Shown: piece by piece, positions 33,103-44,400 of the stretch
How the letters are laid out: every line of letters begins with the position of its first letter
Position numbering within the stretch: the first letter of the stretch is position 1
IMG/VR virus record: IMGVR_UViG_3300032177_000018
Location: 1 to 48,405 of that record
DNA: 48,405 bases
Source: a virus
Direction: 5' to 3' (one strand)
Position numbers and translations under genes: made by a program
Notes under the pieces: model-generated
What the model saw: the letters and a program-made list of their open reading frames with translations, nothing else
Databases searched by the model: none
What the model was told of the DNA's origin: nothing

Positions 33103-33131
33103 TTCCTACCGTCACTCCGTGGCGGTAGGAA
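33103..33131 (+). terminator. Strong hairpin after major tail gene
   Basis: TTCCTACCGTCAC (33103-33115) pairs with GTGGCGGTAGGAA (33119-33131), 13 pairs including one T.G, three-base loop. A weak T-run is nearby. It should stabilise or end the abundant tail transcript. Confidence 0.7.
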
Positions 33132-33142
33132 ACAAGTTCTTT

Positions 33143-33171
33143 TCTCCGGTGGTGTTTAGGAGCATCGGAGA
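33143..33171 (+). terminator. Second hairpin in the same gap
   Basis: TCTCCG (33143-33148) pairs with CGGAGA (33166-33171), loop 17 bases; CTTTT and AAAAG just outside can extend it. It lies between the strong hairpin and the next ribosome site. Confidence 0.45.
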
Positions 33172-33201
33172 TTAAAAGAAGTAAAGGAAAGGAGAGGAAA
33201 C

Positions 33202-33507
33202 ATGGATGTAAAAGATCCGAATTCGGATAGAAATAGAGTACACGCGCAGAGAGATATGGAAAAGTTAAAAAGGGATATAGAGCGTACGGTCTTAGGTTCT
33301 TTAGATCATATTTTAGATATAGCAGAAGTTGCTATCGGGGATGCTCAGCGCTATAAACCTTTCAGAGCCAAAGTATTGAGGGCTGGAAACGATGCTATAC
33401 GGGATGTTAAAAAGCAGTTGGATTTAAACTATAAGGTTGTTTATATTCCTAACAGGGAAGATATAGTTCAGCCGCAGGCCCCCGTAGTAATCGCTAAAAA
33501 TAACTAA
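33202..33507 (+). CDS. Small helical protein after major tail gene
   Basis: The 101 residues are charged and helical (MEKLKRDIERTVLGSLDHILDIAEV), ending in a Pro-rich flexible tail. AAAGGAGAGG precedes the ATG. Position between tube and chaperone genes suggests a tail assembly part; no family is recognised. Confidence 0.62.
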   Translation: MDVKDPNSDRNRVHAQRDMEKLKRDIERTVLGSLDHILDIAEVAIGDAQRYKPFRAKVLRAGNDAIRDVKKQLDLNYKVVYIPNREDIVQPQAPVVIAKNN

Positions 33508-33527
33508 TTAAGGAAAAGGATAACTAT

Positions 33528-34394
33528 ATGACTACAGCAGAAGATGTGAAGAAAGTTTTAGATGGAAGACGTGAGTTTACTTTCGAGATACCGGGGCAAG
33601 AGCCCATAGTGGCATACATTGCTTCTCCTACGGGTGAAGATCTTAGAAAAGCGGATTGGCAGTATGCAAAAATTTATAACCAGGCTATCGTAGATGGTTT
33701 TCTTACACAGTCGCAGATGGCAGGTTTTCTTAAGGATAAAGGTATAGTTGACGACGCTTATTCTTCCGAGGTGGAAGGTGTGCGGATGCAACTTGCAACT
33801 AAACTTTATACGTTAGAAAGTTCTCTTATGGACGGGAGTGAGCAGGATAAAGAGGCACTGGCCTTAGAAATTTCTCGCCTGCGAGATGACCTATTCAGAC
33901 TTAATCAGAAGGTTAATGGGCCAATGGGAAATACCTGCGAGAACATAGCAGAAGATACACGCGTGGAGTTTTTAACTAGCCGTATCATTCAGAAGAAAGA
34001 CCGAACCCCGCTTTGGAAGAGTTACGAGGATTATCAGAAGGATGACAATGTCGCGCTTGCGGTTAAGGCACGGTTCGAGGTTATGTTGTGGATGCAGGGT
34101 TTGGAAAGTAACTTCTTAGAGAATACCCCAGAGCAAGTAGCTCTTCGTCAAATAGCTCAGGCACGTTTAGACCGCATAGTTGCTGAGCAGAAAAAAGAAA
34201 ATGAAGAAGTAGAGGCTCTAGAAGAAGCTAAGAAAACTAAGACTTCCTCGAAGGGTAAGAAGGTTGAGGCGGTTGGAGAGGTTGAAGAAGCGCTCCCCGT
34301 TGTTGCTCCTGTAGAGTCAGAGCCGGCGGATAAAAAGACAACTGTAGTTAAAGTTAAGAAAGCGGGTAGACCTAAGAAAGACCTTAGCGCTTAA
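33528..34394 (+). CDS. Probable tail assembly chaperone 1
   Basis: Residues 1-75 (FEIPGQEPIVAYIASPTGEDLRK type) match the small N-terminal domain of tail chaperones that bind the tape measure protein. A helical middle follows to about residue 225. The last 60 residues are Lys/Glu/Val-rich with an AT-hook-like AGRPKK. It lies two genes before the tape measure, the usual chaperone place. At the stop there is no slippery site like that of lambda G-GT. Confidence 0.6.
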   Translation: MTTAEDVKKVLDGRREFTFEIPGQEPIVAYIASPTGEDLRKADWQYAKIYNQAIVDGFLTQSQMAGFLKDKGIVDDAYSSEVEGVRMQLATKLYTLESSLMDGSEQDKEALALEISRLRDDLFRLNQKVNGPMGNTCENIAEDTRVEFLTSRIIQKKDRTPLWKSYEDYQKDDNVALAVKARFEVMLWMQGLESNFLENTPEQVALRQIAQARLDRIVAEQKKENEEVEALEEAKKTKTSSKGKKVEAVGEVEEALPVVAPVESEPADKKTTVVKVKKAGRPKKDLSA

Positions 34395-34399
34395 CACGT

Positions 34400-35458
34400 A
34401 TGTCTACGTCTGAACTGTCTTACCAGGAAGTGGAAGAACTTCTAGACTCCATCACGCATAATAAGTATCTTCAACATAGTGTAGTTGCGGATAAAGATAG
34501 CTTTGTAATCTTTTCTTTTCCTGCCGCTCAGGAAGTTATAGAGGGACGTTACTTATATAAGAAAACGCTTGTCGAAGCAAAGAAAGAGGGCTTACCCTCC
34601 ATACAAGATATAGATACAATGCTACTGGGTAAGGGTGTTATTCCAGACGAGGAAAGAGAGAAACTTGCTTTTGCCGAGGGTAAACTTGTAGCGCAGAGAA
34701 AACTTCTGGAAATTACTAAGATTCCGGGAAGACGCGCCCCAATAGAAGAAGTAATAAAGCGATATGAGAAGGACGTTTTTGAGATAAAATCGCAACGAGA
34801 GACCTATTATTATATGTCCTGCGAGCGTAAGGCGGATGAAGAAATACTACTTTACCTAACCTGGGCCGGAACTTATAGACCTGATGCCGCCGAACGTTAT
34901 TGGAAAACCTATCATGCTTTTCAAGAAGATACTGACTTATTTCTAAGAAATGAAATTATTAAGTCCTTTTCTAAATTTAATCGAGGATTACCTGTAGCGA
35001 CGCTGCGTTTTTTAGCTAGACACAACTTGTGGAGAATTAGATATGTTTCTGCTAGTAAGTTGGGAGGCCCTTTATTTTGTAGGGGATTAGATGACTTAAC
35101 GCCAGACCAACTATCTTTATTGTACTGGAGTAATTTTTATCAATCTATTTATGAAATGATGCCCGATGATCAACCAGATGACAGTGTAATTAAGGATGAT
35201 GAGGCTCTTGACTCCCACATGGAGTTATATTTCAAAAAGAGGGAAGAGGAAAGGAAAGATTCCAAGAGTTCTAAACGAGGGGTTGGTTCTCAATCCAAAC
35301 TAGATGCTTGGGACAGAGGTGATGAGTTAATTATAACTCCCGCACATCCAGCGTACCATGACTTGCAGTATTCAGAGGAACGTCTGAAAGACACAGTCAC
35401 AGAGAGCTCGGATGTGGTTATTCGAACACAATCTAGTAACGTGCTTAAGGTAGTTTAA
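34400..35458 (+). CDS. Probable tail assembly chaperone 2
   Basis: The 352 residues are helical; visible features include VIFSFPAAQEVIEGRYLY near residue 33, an aromatic stretch ETYYYMSCERK near 134, and a charged C-terminus with KKREEERKDSK. Size and position directly before the tape measure suit the second chaperone (lambda T-like), but here as a separate gene. A six-base gap after chaperone 1 fits coupling. Confidence 0.55.
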   Translation: MSTSELSYQEVEELLDSITHNKYLQHSVVADKDSFVIFSFPAAQEVIEGRYLYKKTLVEAKKEGLPSIQDIDTMLLGKGVIPDEEREKLAFAEGKLVAQRKLLEITKIPGRRAPIEEVIKRYEKDVFEIKSQRETYYYMSCERKADEEILLYLTWAGTYRPDAAERYWKTYHAFQEDTDLFLRNEIIKSFSKFNRGLPVATLRFLARHNLWRIRYVSASKLGGPLFCRGLDDLTPDQLSLLYWSNFYQSIYEMMPDDQPDDSVIKDDEALDSHMELYFKKREEERKDSKSSKRGVGSQSKLDAWDRGDELIITPAHPAYHDLQYSEERLKDTVTESSDVVIRTQSSNVLKVV

Positions 35459-35482
35459 GAATAAAGGTGGAGGTAAAGGAAG

Positions 35483-38400
35483 TTGATAGACGAGTCCTTC
35501 AAGGTTGGGATTAGTCTCGAAGTCGAGCAATCTAGCCTTGAAAGTATTACCACACAGTTTAAGCAGGCATTAAATACTGCTTTAGCACAAGCTGCCAGCG
35601 GGATTAAGCCGTCTCGCCAGGCTTTAACACAGGCATTGCCTTCTCCAGCCACGGTGCGCAGCGCATCGGTGGCTACAGGTGTTTCTGGGAACGAGGTTGC
35701 TAAAGCAGTTGCGGCCGCGCTGAAGGCAGAACTGTCCCCTCTTGCGCAGGCAATTCAAAAATTAGCAGCGGCGGTAGATAAGAATAGTTCTAAAGCCGCG
35801 GAGACTGCCAAAGTAGTGAAAGCTGCCGCCCCTGTGCAGGCGGCTGCACCTATAAAATCATTTTATAATTTACCTACACTTGCAGATTTTCGTGCTAGAC
35901 AAGCTGGTGCTGCGGTACCTGTTACTTCTAGACCTGCACCTCCTGTTGCGGCTACGCCGCCTCTTTCTCCTCCTGTTAAGAGAGAAACTTCTAAGGAGAA
36001 GAATGTTAGGGAGATGCGTGAGAAAGCAGCTGAAGCAGAGCTTAAAGTAGCGCGTAATAGGATAGCTGCTGCAGAAGCTGAGCAAGCGGTCATAAAGAGT
36101 ACACTTTCCAAACCCGCTCCCGCGGTTATTGCTCCCGCACCCAAAGCCGTAGTTCCTCCTAAGCCTGCTGCACCCAGGTATCCTTCTCCCCAATACGACG
36201 TCGCTAACCAATCGACTCAGGTTTATAAGTATCCTACCGAAGTTCAGGATCCTGCGGGATATGCTGAGACTAGGAAGATGCTTGCAGATAGGGCCAAAGG
36301 CATACGTACTAGGCAACCTCAAAGATATGCCCCCAACGAACAACGAGATGTAGTTTATAATTATGAGAACGAGATTAAACGTAAGTCATCTAGTTCCACC
36401 ACCTCTTCGATGGCACAGGCTATTAAAAACTTAAATGTTTCGCAGGGACGCGGAGCAGCTATTCCTCCTATTCCCAGTTCTCTTCCTCCGGGAGGTAGGC
36501 TTCCTCCTTCTCTTGGAGCTAGCCACACGGAGATTGCTGGTACTATAGAGGCTATAAAAACAGCACTTAAGACGGCTCTTGGTTCTACTGTTAGTGGTAA
36601 GGGTATTTATAATAAACTTAACTTGCCGGCTATCTCCGAAGACCCAGGACTTAGAGGGGCTCCCGGTATTTCTTCCGGTGCAGGTATCGTACGGGTGGTC
36701 ACCAGAGATATTGAAGTTTTTGGAGGAAAGGTTGTTAAAGTAGCTAATAAACTGGAGGGTATACTTACTGAGCTAAACAGAGTTAAACCCGGAAAAGATG
36801 AGCGTAGTGTTCTGCAGCGTGCCGCTGAAGGAGGTGTATTCCGTCCAGCACAGGCAGTTTCTCAATTACAGAAAGTAATAAATACTGTAGTTGCAGAGTT
36901 ACCTGCGCATGAAGAAAACAAGGGTATGGCTTCTACAGAGAAAAGTGGAGAAGCAACGGTTCATTTTAAACCTACTGAAGAGCAGTTTGAGCATCTTAAA
37001 AAATTAGAAGAAGAACGTCTACAAATTATTCAGGTGGTCAGATGGCTAGGAGAACTTAATTCAAAGTTAAAAGAGTTGGGGGTAGAAACGGCTACTCTCG
37101 TAGGACTATCTGAGGGTTCTGTAGGTAAGGCAAAGTTTCCTAAAATAACTGATGAGATGAAGGCTAGTGAGTATAAGGCGGAACTGCCTGTTCAGACTAT
37201 ACCGTTTGCAGGCGCAGGGCATCTTGGATCTGGGGCTATAAATCCCGCAAGATCTTTTCAACCAACACAGGTAAGGGAAATGCTCGAGGGAACAGCCCCT
37301 AGAGTCATGGGTACTCGAGAGCGTTCTCTAATGGAGTCTGGAAATATAAGTTCTAAGCAAGGAAGAGAATTACGTACGGCCTTTGTAGATATGCCGGATG
37401 TTACAGAAGATATGATTTTGATATTAAAGTCTGCGGCTAAGAATATGAGTATTTTAAAGACAGAGACACTGGTCTTAAAAGAGGTTACTGAGGGTGTTGT
37501 CGAAGGTATGACCCTTACGCATAAGCAGTTTATGGGTAAGGGTTTTAAGGACGAGGACGTTGCCTTTGATTTAAAGGGTACCGCAGCCAAAGTAAAAAGT
37601 ATTTCTAAGCGTATCGAGGATGGGATAGACGTCTTAGCGGTTACCGTGGAACAGACTATGCCAATGACTACGGGCAGTAAAGTTAATACGCGGGGAGGTA
37701 TTAAGGGTGTAGTACGTTTAGAAGAGAATCTGGGTAAAGACAAAAGGGGTAGGCCTATAGAAGCAGTGCTGGGGCAGCGGGGGGCGATGAAGCGGCAGAG
37801 TATACGAGATTTTAGTGAGGCTATGACTAATGAAATGGCTGATGCGGCTAAAGTTTCTTCTGCTAAAGTAGCTGAGATGATGGAACACGCTATGGTAAAG
37901 GCAGGTATGAGCCTTAGTCAAGCAATAGAGAGTGTATCTAAGGAACTAGGACTTAAAGGTTTTACGGGGATGTCTACAGTTAAAGGCGGAGTATTAGGTA
38001 GGGGAGCCCCCGAGGGTCGAAGTATAATGGTTGGCGGGGTGCATATCGGCTCTCTTGGTGAGGGTAAGGAAAAGGGAATGCTGATGCAAGAGAAGAGGTT
38101 TATATCCTCCTCGGATCGTGCTTCCCTAGTAACTGCTTATGGCGCAGAATCGGCTATGGCTAGGCAACTAGATACACAGCACAAGAAATTAATTGCGACG
38201 TATTCTGATTTAATTACAGAGTTACGAGCTTTAGACGGAAGTTTAGATGTAACTAAAGAAGGGTTAAAAGAAGTTCTGCCCGGGGAAATAGCCCCTCTTC
38301 CTCACGGTACCCAGCCTCCAGAAGCCTACGCTGGTACACTTTTAGATGCTGAAAAGTATAAGAAGGCTTTTACAATGCCACTTAGAAGTCCAACGGGTAC

Positions 38401-41400
38401 CACTGAGCAATTTAGGGTCCCGGCTATAGGGACACCTGGGGGTAGAGACAAGTTTGAAAAAGATACTACCGGGGCTATAGGGGTTGGGAAACTTACACGC
38501 GAACTGGAACACCTTAGAGTTGCGGCGGCTCACCTATCTTTAACGTTAGATGGGTTAGATACAACTAGTAAGGAGAGTTTAGATGAGGCCACTCATCAGA
38601 TAAACCAAGCCGTTAACGCGCAGGTTGCCAGTATTAGAAAGCTAGCACAAACAAATCCCACAGAGGCAGGTACACAAGCGAAAGTATTTAATGAAAAGAT
38701 GATGTCCTTAGTACACGGTGAGGGGTCTACAGCCTCTTTGCAATACAAGTTTAAGGGAAAAGTTACAAACTATCCGGAGAAGACGGCAGAATCTTATATA
38801 AATAAAAACGAAGACCCTATGCATCGGATGCTTCGTTTGCGGGATGTTCTCGTTAAGCGTCCTGGGCAGGACAAACCTATTGGTGGCTATCAAGCTCTGG
38901 CTTCTACTGGTCAACTTTTTGATCCAGAGACGCCAAATAGAGTAGCACGGCTTCAAAAAGCATTAAAACTATTTGGTGTTGAATTATCCGGGGATACAGA
39001 GAAGATTGCTGCTGCTTATAAAGCACAACAAGCAGCGCGTGAGAGTTATATTAAGAAGCTTCTTCAAACAGCTGTAGAAGGACCGGGTACGGGTAATGCT
39101 AGAAGTCTTTCGGCAGCTAAGCAGGGTTCTACTTCTATTTCCCCTTACGGCAGTGTTGTAAGTTATCCTGCGGAAAGAATGGAAGGCCTGGCCGCGGCAG
39201 AAACAGAGTTAAAAAAATTAGGTGCTGCCGGGCAAGACGTGGGGGAATCTTTATCTCTTATAGGAGAAGCTCGGGCTATACAGCCTGAAAAAACAATGAA
39301 GCGGGGTGAGATCGGGATGCACACGGGGGATGTGCGTTCCTGGGCGACGTCGGTGTCTAAAGAAACAGGGAGGGGGGTAGCGGAAGAGATGAAGCGTCTT
39401 CTTACCGAAGATGTTTCTACTCATAGGTATCCTACTACGGGGTCTGCTAGTTTCGTTTCTGCCAGAATAAAGACTACCGAGGATGAGAGTCTACGTGGTA
39501 AATTTGCTGTACCTACGGTACCCACGCTTCTTTCTAAAGAGAAAGAGGAGAAGATGCGTGCACCTCTGGAAGCAGAAAAAGCAAGACTTTTGAACCAGGT
39601 TCGCGGAGCAGGGGGAGCGTCATCTCCGGAGGTTCGTAAGAATATACGTGATTTAGAAGTAGCATTAGATGGTCTTCGTTCGAACTTTGCGCACGCATCT
39701 CAGAATCTAGATTTGGATGGGGATGCTATAGTTTTGCACGCGGGGCTAACTAAAGAAGTATCTGCCGAGATGTCTAATCTTAGACGAGTACTACAACAAG
39801 ATTCTTATAGCATTGGGGGAATTTTAGGAAGACTTAGAGATAAATTAGAAGAGTCTATTGTTTCTATAAGTCCTAAAGAGTTAGATGTACGGATGAAGGA
39901 AGTTGCTGGGGCTAAAGGAAGAAAGTACGCGGCAGGAGAATTGGGTACTACGTTGCGTCCGAGTCAGGGCCCAGCAGAAGCCGAAGCTTCCCAAAAACTG
40001 ATTTCTCCTAAACTATCTACGGGGTTAGCTACCTCTAGTTATGTTCAGCTCGAGACATTGACTGCCAAAACTCTGAGAGGGAGTGAGCATTTTGCGTCTG
40101 GTCTAACCCATATAATGCTTAATATAAACCAGGCGCTAGCTACAAAGCATGGTGGAGCTGATATAAAACTTTCGGATATGCCTGCTTTTAAATTTCTTGA
40201 GCATCTCGGTAAGATGGGGGGTGTAGAAACTATTATTAAAGGTATGGGTAAAGGTGGAGAATTTGAGAAGTTAGGAAAGGAAAATGATGCATTAATGTCT
40301 AAGCGCCGAGAATTTTATGAGTCTATGGATCCGGCAAAGTTATCTAAAGTTGTGGGTAAGCCAATTACTACAGGGAAAGGAGGAAATTGGAAAGCCGAGA
40401 TAGAGAAGCAAGTTCAGAAGGAGTCTTTTCCTACTTTTCTACATAAAATACAGGAAGTATTAATTCAAGAATCAATAAAAGCCCTACAGCGGGGCAAAAG
40501 TATGTCGCAGACAGACGCTGAAAAAGAAGTTAGGCGACAGATGTCGGGGCCAAGGGGCTTAAATTTAAATGCGGCAGAGTCTATTCTACACCCAGATGTA
40601 TATGCTACAAGGAAACGTGGGGTTAGGGCTTCAGAAGCGCTACCGTTAGAGGCACGCCTTAGAAAGACCGTAGAACGATTACCTAACGATACTTTTCAGT
40701 TCTCAGATGAGGGTGGAGATGCCGCTGCTAGTAAAATAGCTAAGAGTTTACACGCCGGTCTGACTAAATATATAAATTCTTTTAAAGACAAAATACGAGT
40801 ACATACTCTGGCAGACTTTGAGGCGCAGTTTCCCCAGATGGCTGGGCAGGGTCCGGCCCCACTGGGTATAACTAAAAAAACTAAACAGGGCGGTGCTATT
40901 TCTTTGTCGGCGGAAGGCATACTGGCACCGATAGAGAAGGTTTTTGCTCAATTAGAGCAAATGGGACGGGGAGAATTAGCAGCAACACCTGAATTACTTA
41001 ATGAGATGTCTGCGGCTATTATGAAGCTTACCGGAACACTTACGCACGAGAATCTTCATGCTTTGATGAACAAGGGTGCCATTGAGCCTCTCGAGGAACT
41101 TAAATTAATTTTGAGAGATAGTTCTACGCCGGGTGTAAGGGAGTTACGCTCTAGGTTAGATGAGAAACGTATTGTTAAAGCAAAGGCCGCGGGGGTCGGG
41201 CTAATGCGTGATGCCCTGCAGGCCGGGGAAGAAACGGTTGCGCTTACACCGGGGAGTAAGGCCAAAACTAAGGTTTCTGCTAAAGCTCTAAAGAAATTGA
41301 ATGACATCTATATAGATAGTATGGCACAGGAGGCTTTAGCTCCTGCAGCACAAAAGCCACAGCTTGATAAGTTGTTAAAAGGTTTACCTGATGCACTTCA

Positions 41401-44400
41401 AGATGCTATACGCCGGATGGGGACCGAGCTTCTAGGTCTTCTTCCGGAAGCGGAAAAGGAAATTTATAATTTTGGTACCCAACTAAGTTCTTCTGTTCTT
41501 CAAGGTTTGACCGCCTCTGTGGGGGCTTCACCGGCCGCGGCCAGAAAAGCTGCACAGACCAGGGTCGCTGCACGGATGGTTCATGCTATTCCTCCGCAAT
41601 ACCCAGGTAAAGAGCGTTTGGATGAGATTTTAGAGCGTGGAAACACTATGGAAAGGGCGGTGACGCTGGGTAGAGAAGAACACCGGCTGACTCGTGGACG
41701 TGAACTTAAAGGAGGGAAACTCGGTACGGAAGAACCCCAACTTGTGCGGGGCGCAGATAGGGGTGATCAGATGCTCGCCCTTTTGAAACAAGCACAAGGG
41801 GCTGTGCCCGGTAAGAGTCCGTACGGTAGTCCTAGAACGTATTCTGCATTTAAAGAGCAAGTGACAAAAGAGCGACGCGTTTATAGTGCGGCTCTCGAGC
41901 AGCTTCCAAAATCGCAGGGCGTGAGTCCTTATCTAGAATTAGCTAAACTAGATAAAGAGTTTCAGGCCGCCAGATTAACATACTTATTGAATGAGCGAAG
42001 GGTGTTGGTTAAAGCCATACAGACGTTACAGTCAGAAGGAAAGACTGGTTCAACGGAGTTCCAGGTTGCTATTAATGAATTAGAAGCTAAAACTGATCAA
42101 ATAATTTCAGAAGCTTCTTCCACTTTAGCTAGGTCTGGTAAGGGTACGGGAAGAATAAATTCTATTATCGCCTCTAATAAAGGTATTCCAAATGTTGAGG
42201 CACGGGCGGCTGGAGTACAACCCAGACCGGGGTCGGCTTCGGCCATTATTAGTGAAGTTGGTGGGCGTGGGGCGGAAGGCGCACAGTTTAAGGGCATGGC
42301 GGGTATGCTCGAGAAAGTTGTAAATGAAGTGGTTGCCGGAAAAGACGCCACGGCCCAGTGGGGAATTATCCTGGCTGAATTAGAAAAACACCCAGAACAG
42401 TTTGCAACCCATTTAGCAAAAGTACTGGTAATCATGCGTAAACTTACGGGGCTCGCAGAAACTTTAGATGGTGAGGCCTCGGGAACTGCTGTAGGTTTTA
42501 AGAACATTGCCGACTCCGCTGCGGTTCTAGGGCGACAGCTTCCTAAGTTCGGTGCGGTTACGTCCACAGCAGATATAGCGGCATTAAAAGCAAGTACTAA
42601 GTCTACTAGGGCAGTTTCTGCTAAAACAGTTGAGGACCCGATAGCTGCGTTTAGAGAACAAAGCCGGGCTTTTGAAGCAAGAGCAAAAGAGGCGGCTATA
42701 GAGCGAACACAGGTTCATAAGGCTACGGGGCAAACTAAATTCGAACCCATCTCCGGTCAGATTATCAGTCCTAAGACAGGTGAGACTCTACAGAAACTAC
42801 AGGCCGCTTTTAAGTTTGATAGGGCCTCCGGTGCTTTTGTGGCGCATATGACCCAGGCCGGAATAGCTACTGATAATTTTGGTAATAAACTTAAAAATGC
42901 TCTAATGCGTGTAGGTCAGTGGGGTATGGCTACGGGTATAGTTTACGGAGCAGTTAGAGTTTTCCAGAATTTAGTCACAACCATAACTGAAGTACAGACG
43001 GGAATGTTTGAACTCAAGAAGGTTATGGATACTACTATAACTAACTTTGATAAGATGCAAGATGCCGCTGTTGGGATGGCTAAAGAATTTGGGGCACCTA
43101 TAACCGAAGTCATTAAGGGTATGGAAGTCTATGCGCAACAGGGGCTTAAATCTATTGAGATTATGGACAGAACTCGCGCTACGATGTTAGCTGTAAACGT
43201 TACCACACTTACATCTGAAGAAGCTACCAATGCTTTAACTGCTGCCACCAAACAGTTCGGTGATGAGATAGAGAGTAGCGAAACTTTCGTAGATTCATGG
43301 GGGTCCGTGGCTGCTAAACACGCGGTTACAGCGAAGGACTTAGCTCAGGCCGTGAGTCGCACCGGTATGGCTGCCAAATCTGCAGGTGTCGGTTTTAATG
43401 ATTTTATGGGCATGGTTACAGCTATTGGATCAGTTACACGAAAGACTGGTACAGAAGTGGGTACAGCCATGCGTTTCATGTTTAAACAGTTCGGTAGCGT
43501 TAAGGCCCAAAAGGCGCTGGGTGCCCAAGGTGTAAGTACTCAGGATATGGTTGGAAATATACGCCCAGCTATGGACGTGCTCGCTGAGTTGGCGGGTAGT
43601 TGGGATACATTAAATCGCTCAGAACAGTTAGCTATTGCGCAAGCTATGGCGGGCACTAGACATTATAATGATTTTATTGTTCTTATGAAAAACTTTTCTG
43701 AAGTTACTGAGGCGTCTGCAGATTCACAAAATGCTCAAGGTTTTGCTGCGAAGAAGAATGCCCTAGCAATGCAAACTGCGGCTAAGCAGATAGAGGTGTT
43801 AAAGCAAACTTTTGCGGGGCTGGGATTAGCCGTGGGTAAATCGATGTTGCCCGCCGGTACCGCGGTTATAAAGACTATATCCGGGATAGCTAACGCGGTT
43901 AGTTCCCTTCCAGAGATATTCTTACAGGTATTAGCGGTAGGTGGGACAGCTTTCATAGGAATAAATAAACTTGGCTGGATAGCCATGAATACTTTTAGGG
44001 ATATTGGGGGAGTTGCTTCTGAGGCAGGGCCCAAGCTTGGTAAATTCAGTTCTATGTTGAAAAGTGTTGCTATGGCCCCAGTTAGTGCAGGTAGGGGATT
44101 ATTTGGAGGTCTAAGTAAGGTAGGGGACGTTGGTGCGGGGTTACAGGGGGCGGGTCTTCTAACACAGGTATTGGATAAGCCAGCAAAAAGTATTCGTACG
44201 TTCATGGCGGATGTTCAGGGGGCCGCAGCGGTCAATGCGAAGTTTGGAAACAGTTTGACAGGGATGGCGCGTGGACTAGAGGTTGCTAGTGCAGCTTGGA
44301 TGGCTTTTGGTAAGACTATAATGATCACTACGGGTATAGGCGTAGTGGTCGCGGCTCTAGGTTTATTGATTCATGCATATAATAAACTTAATATAACAGG

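Noticed and set aside
33528-35458. Lambda G-GT type frameshift between the two chaperone genes
   Set aside because: No slippery heptamer near the first stop, and the second gene has its own ATG six bases later.
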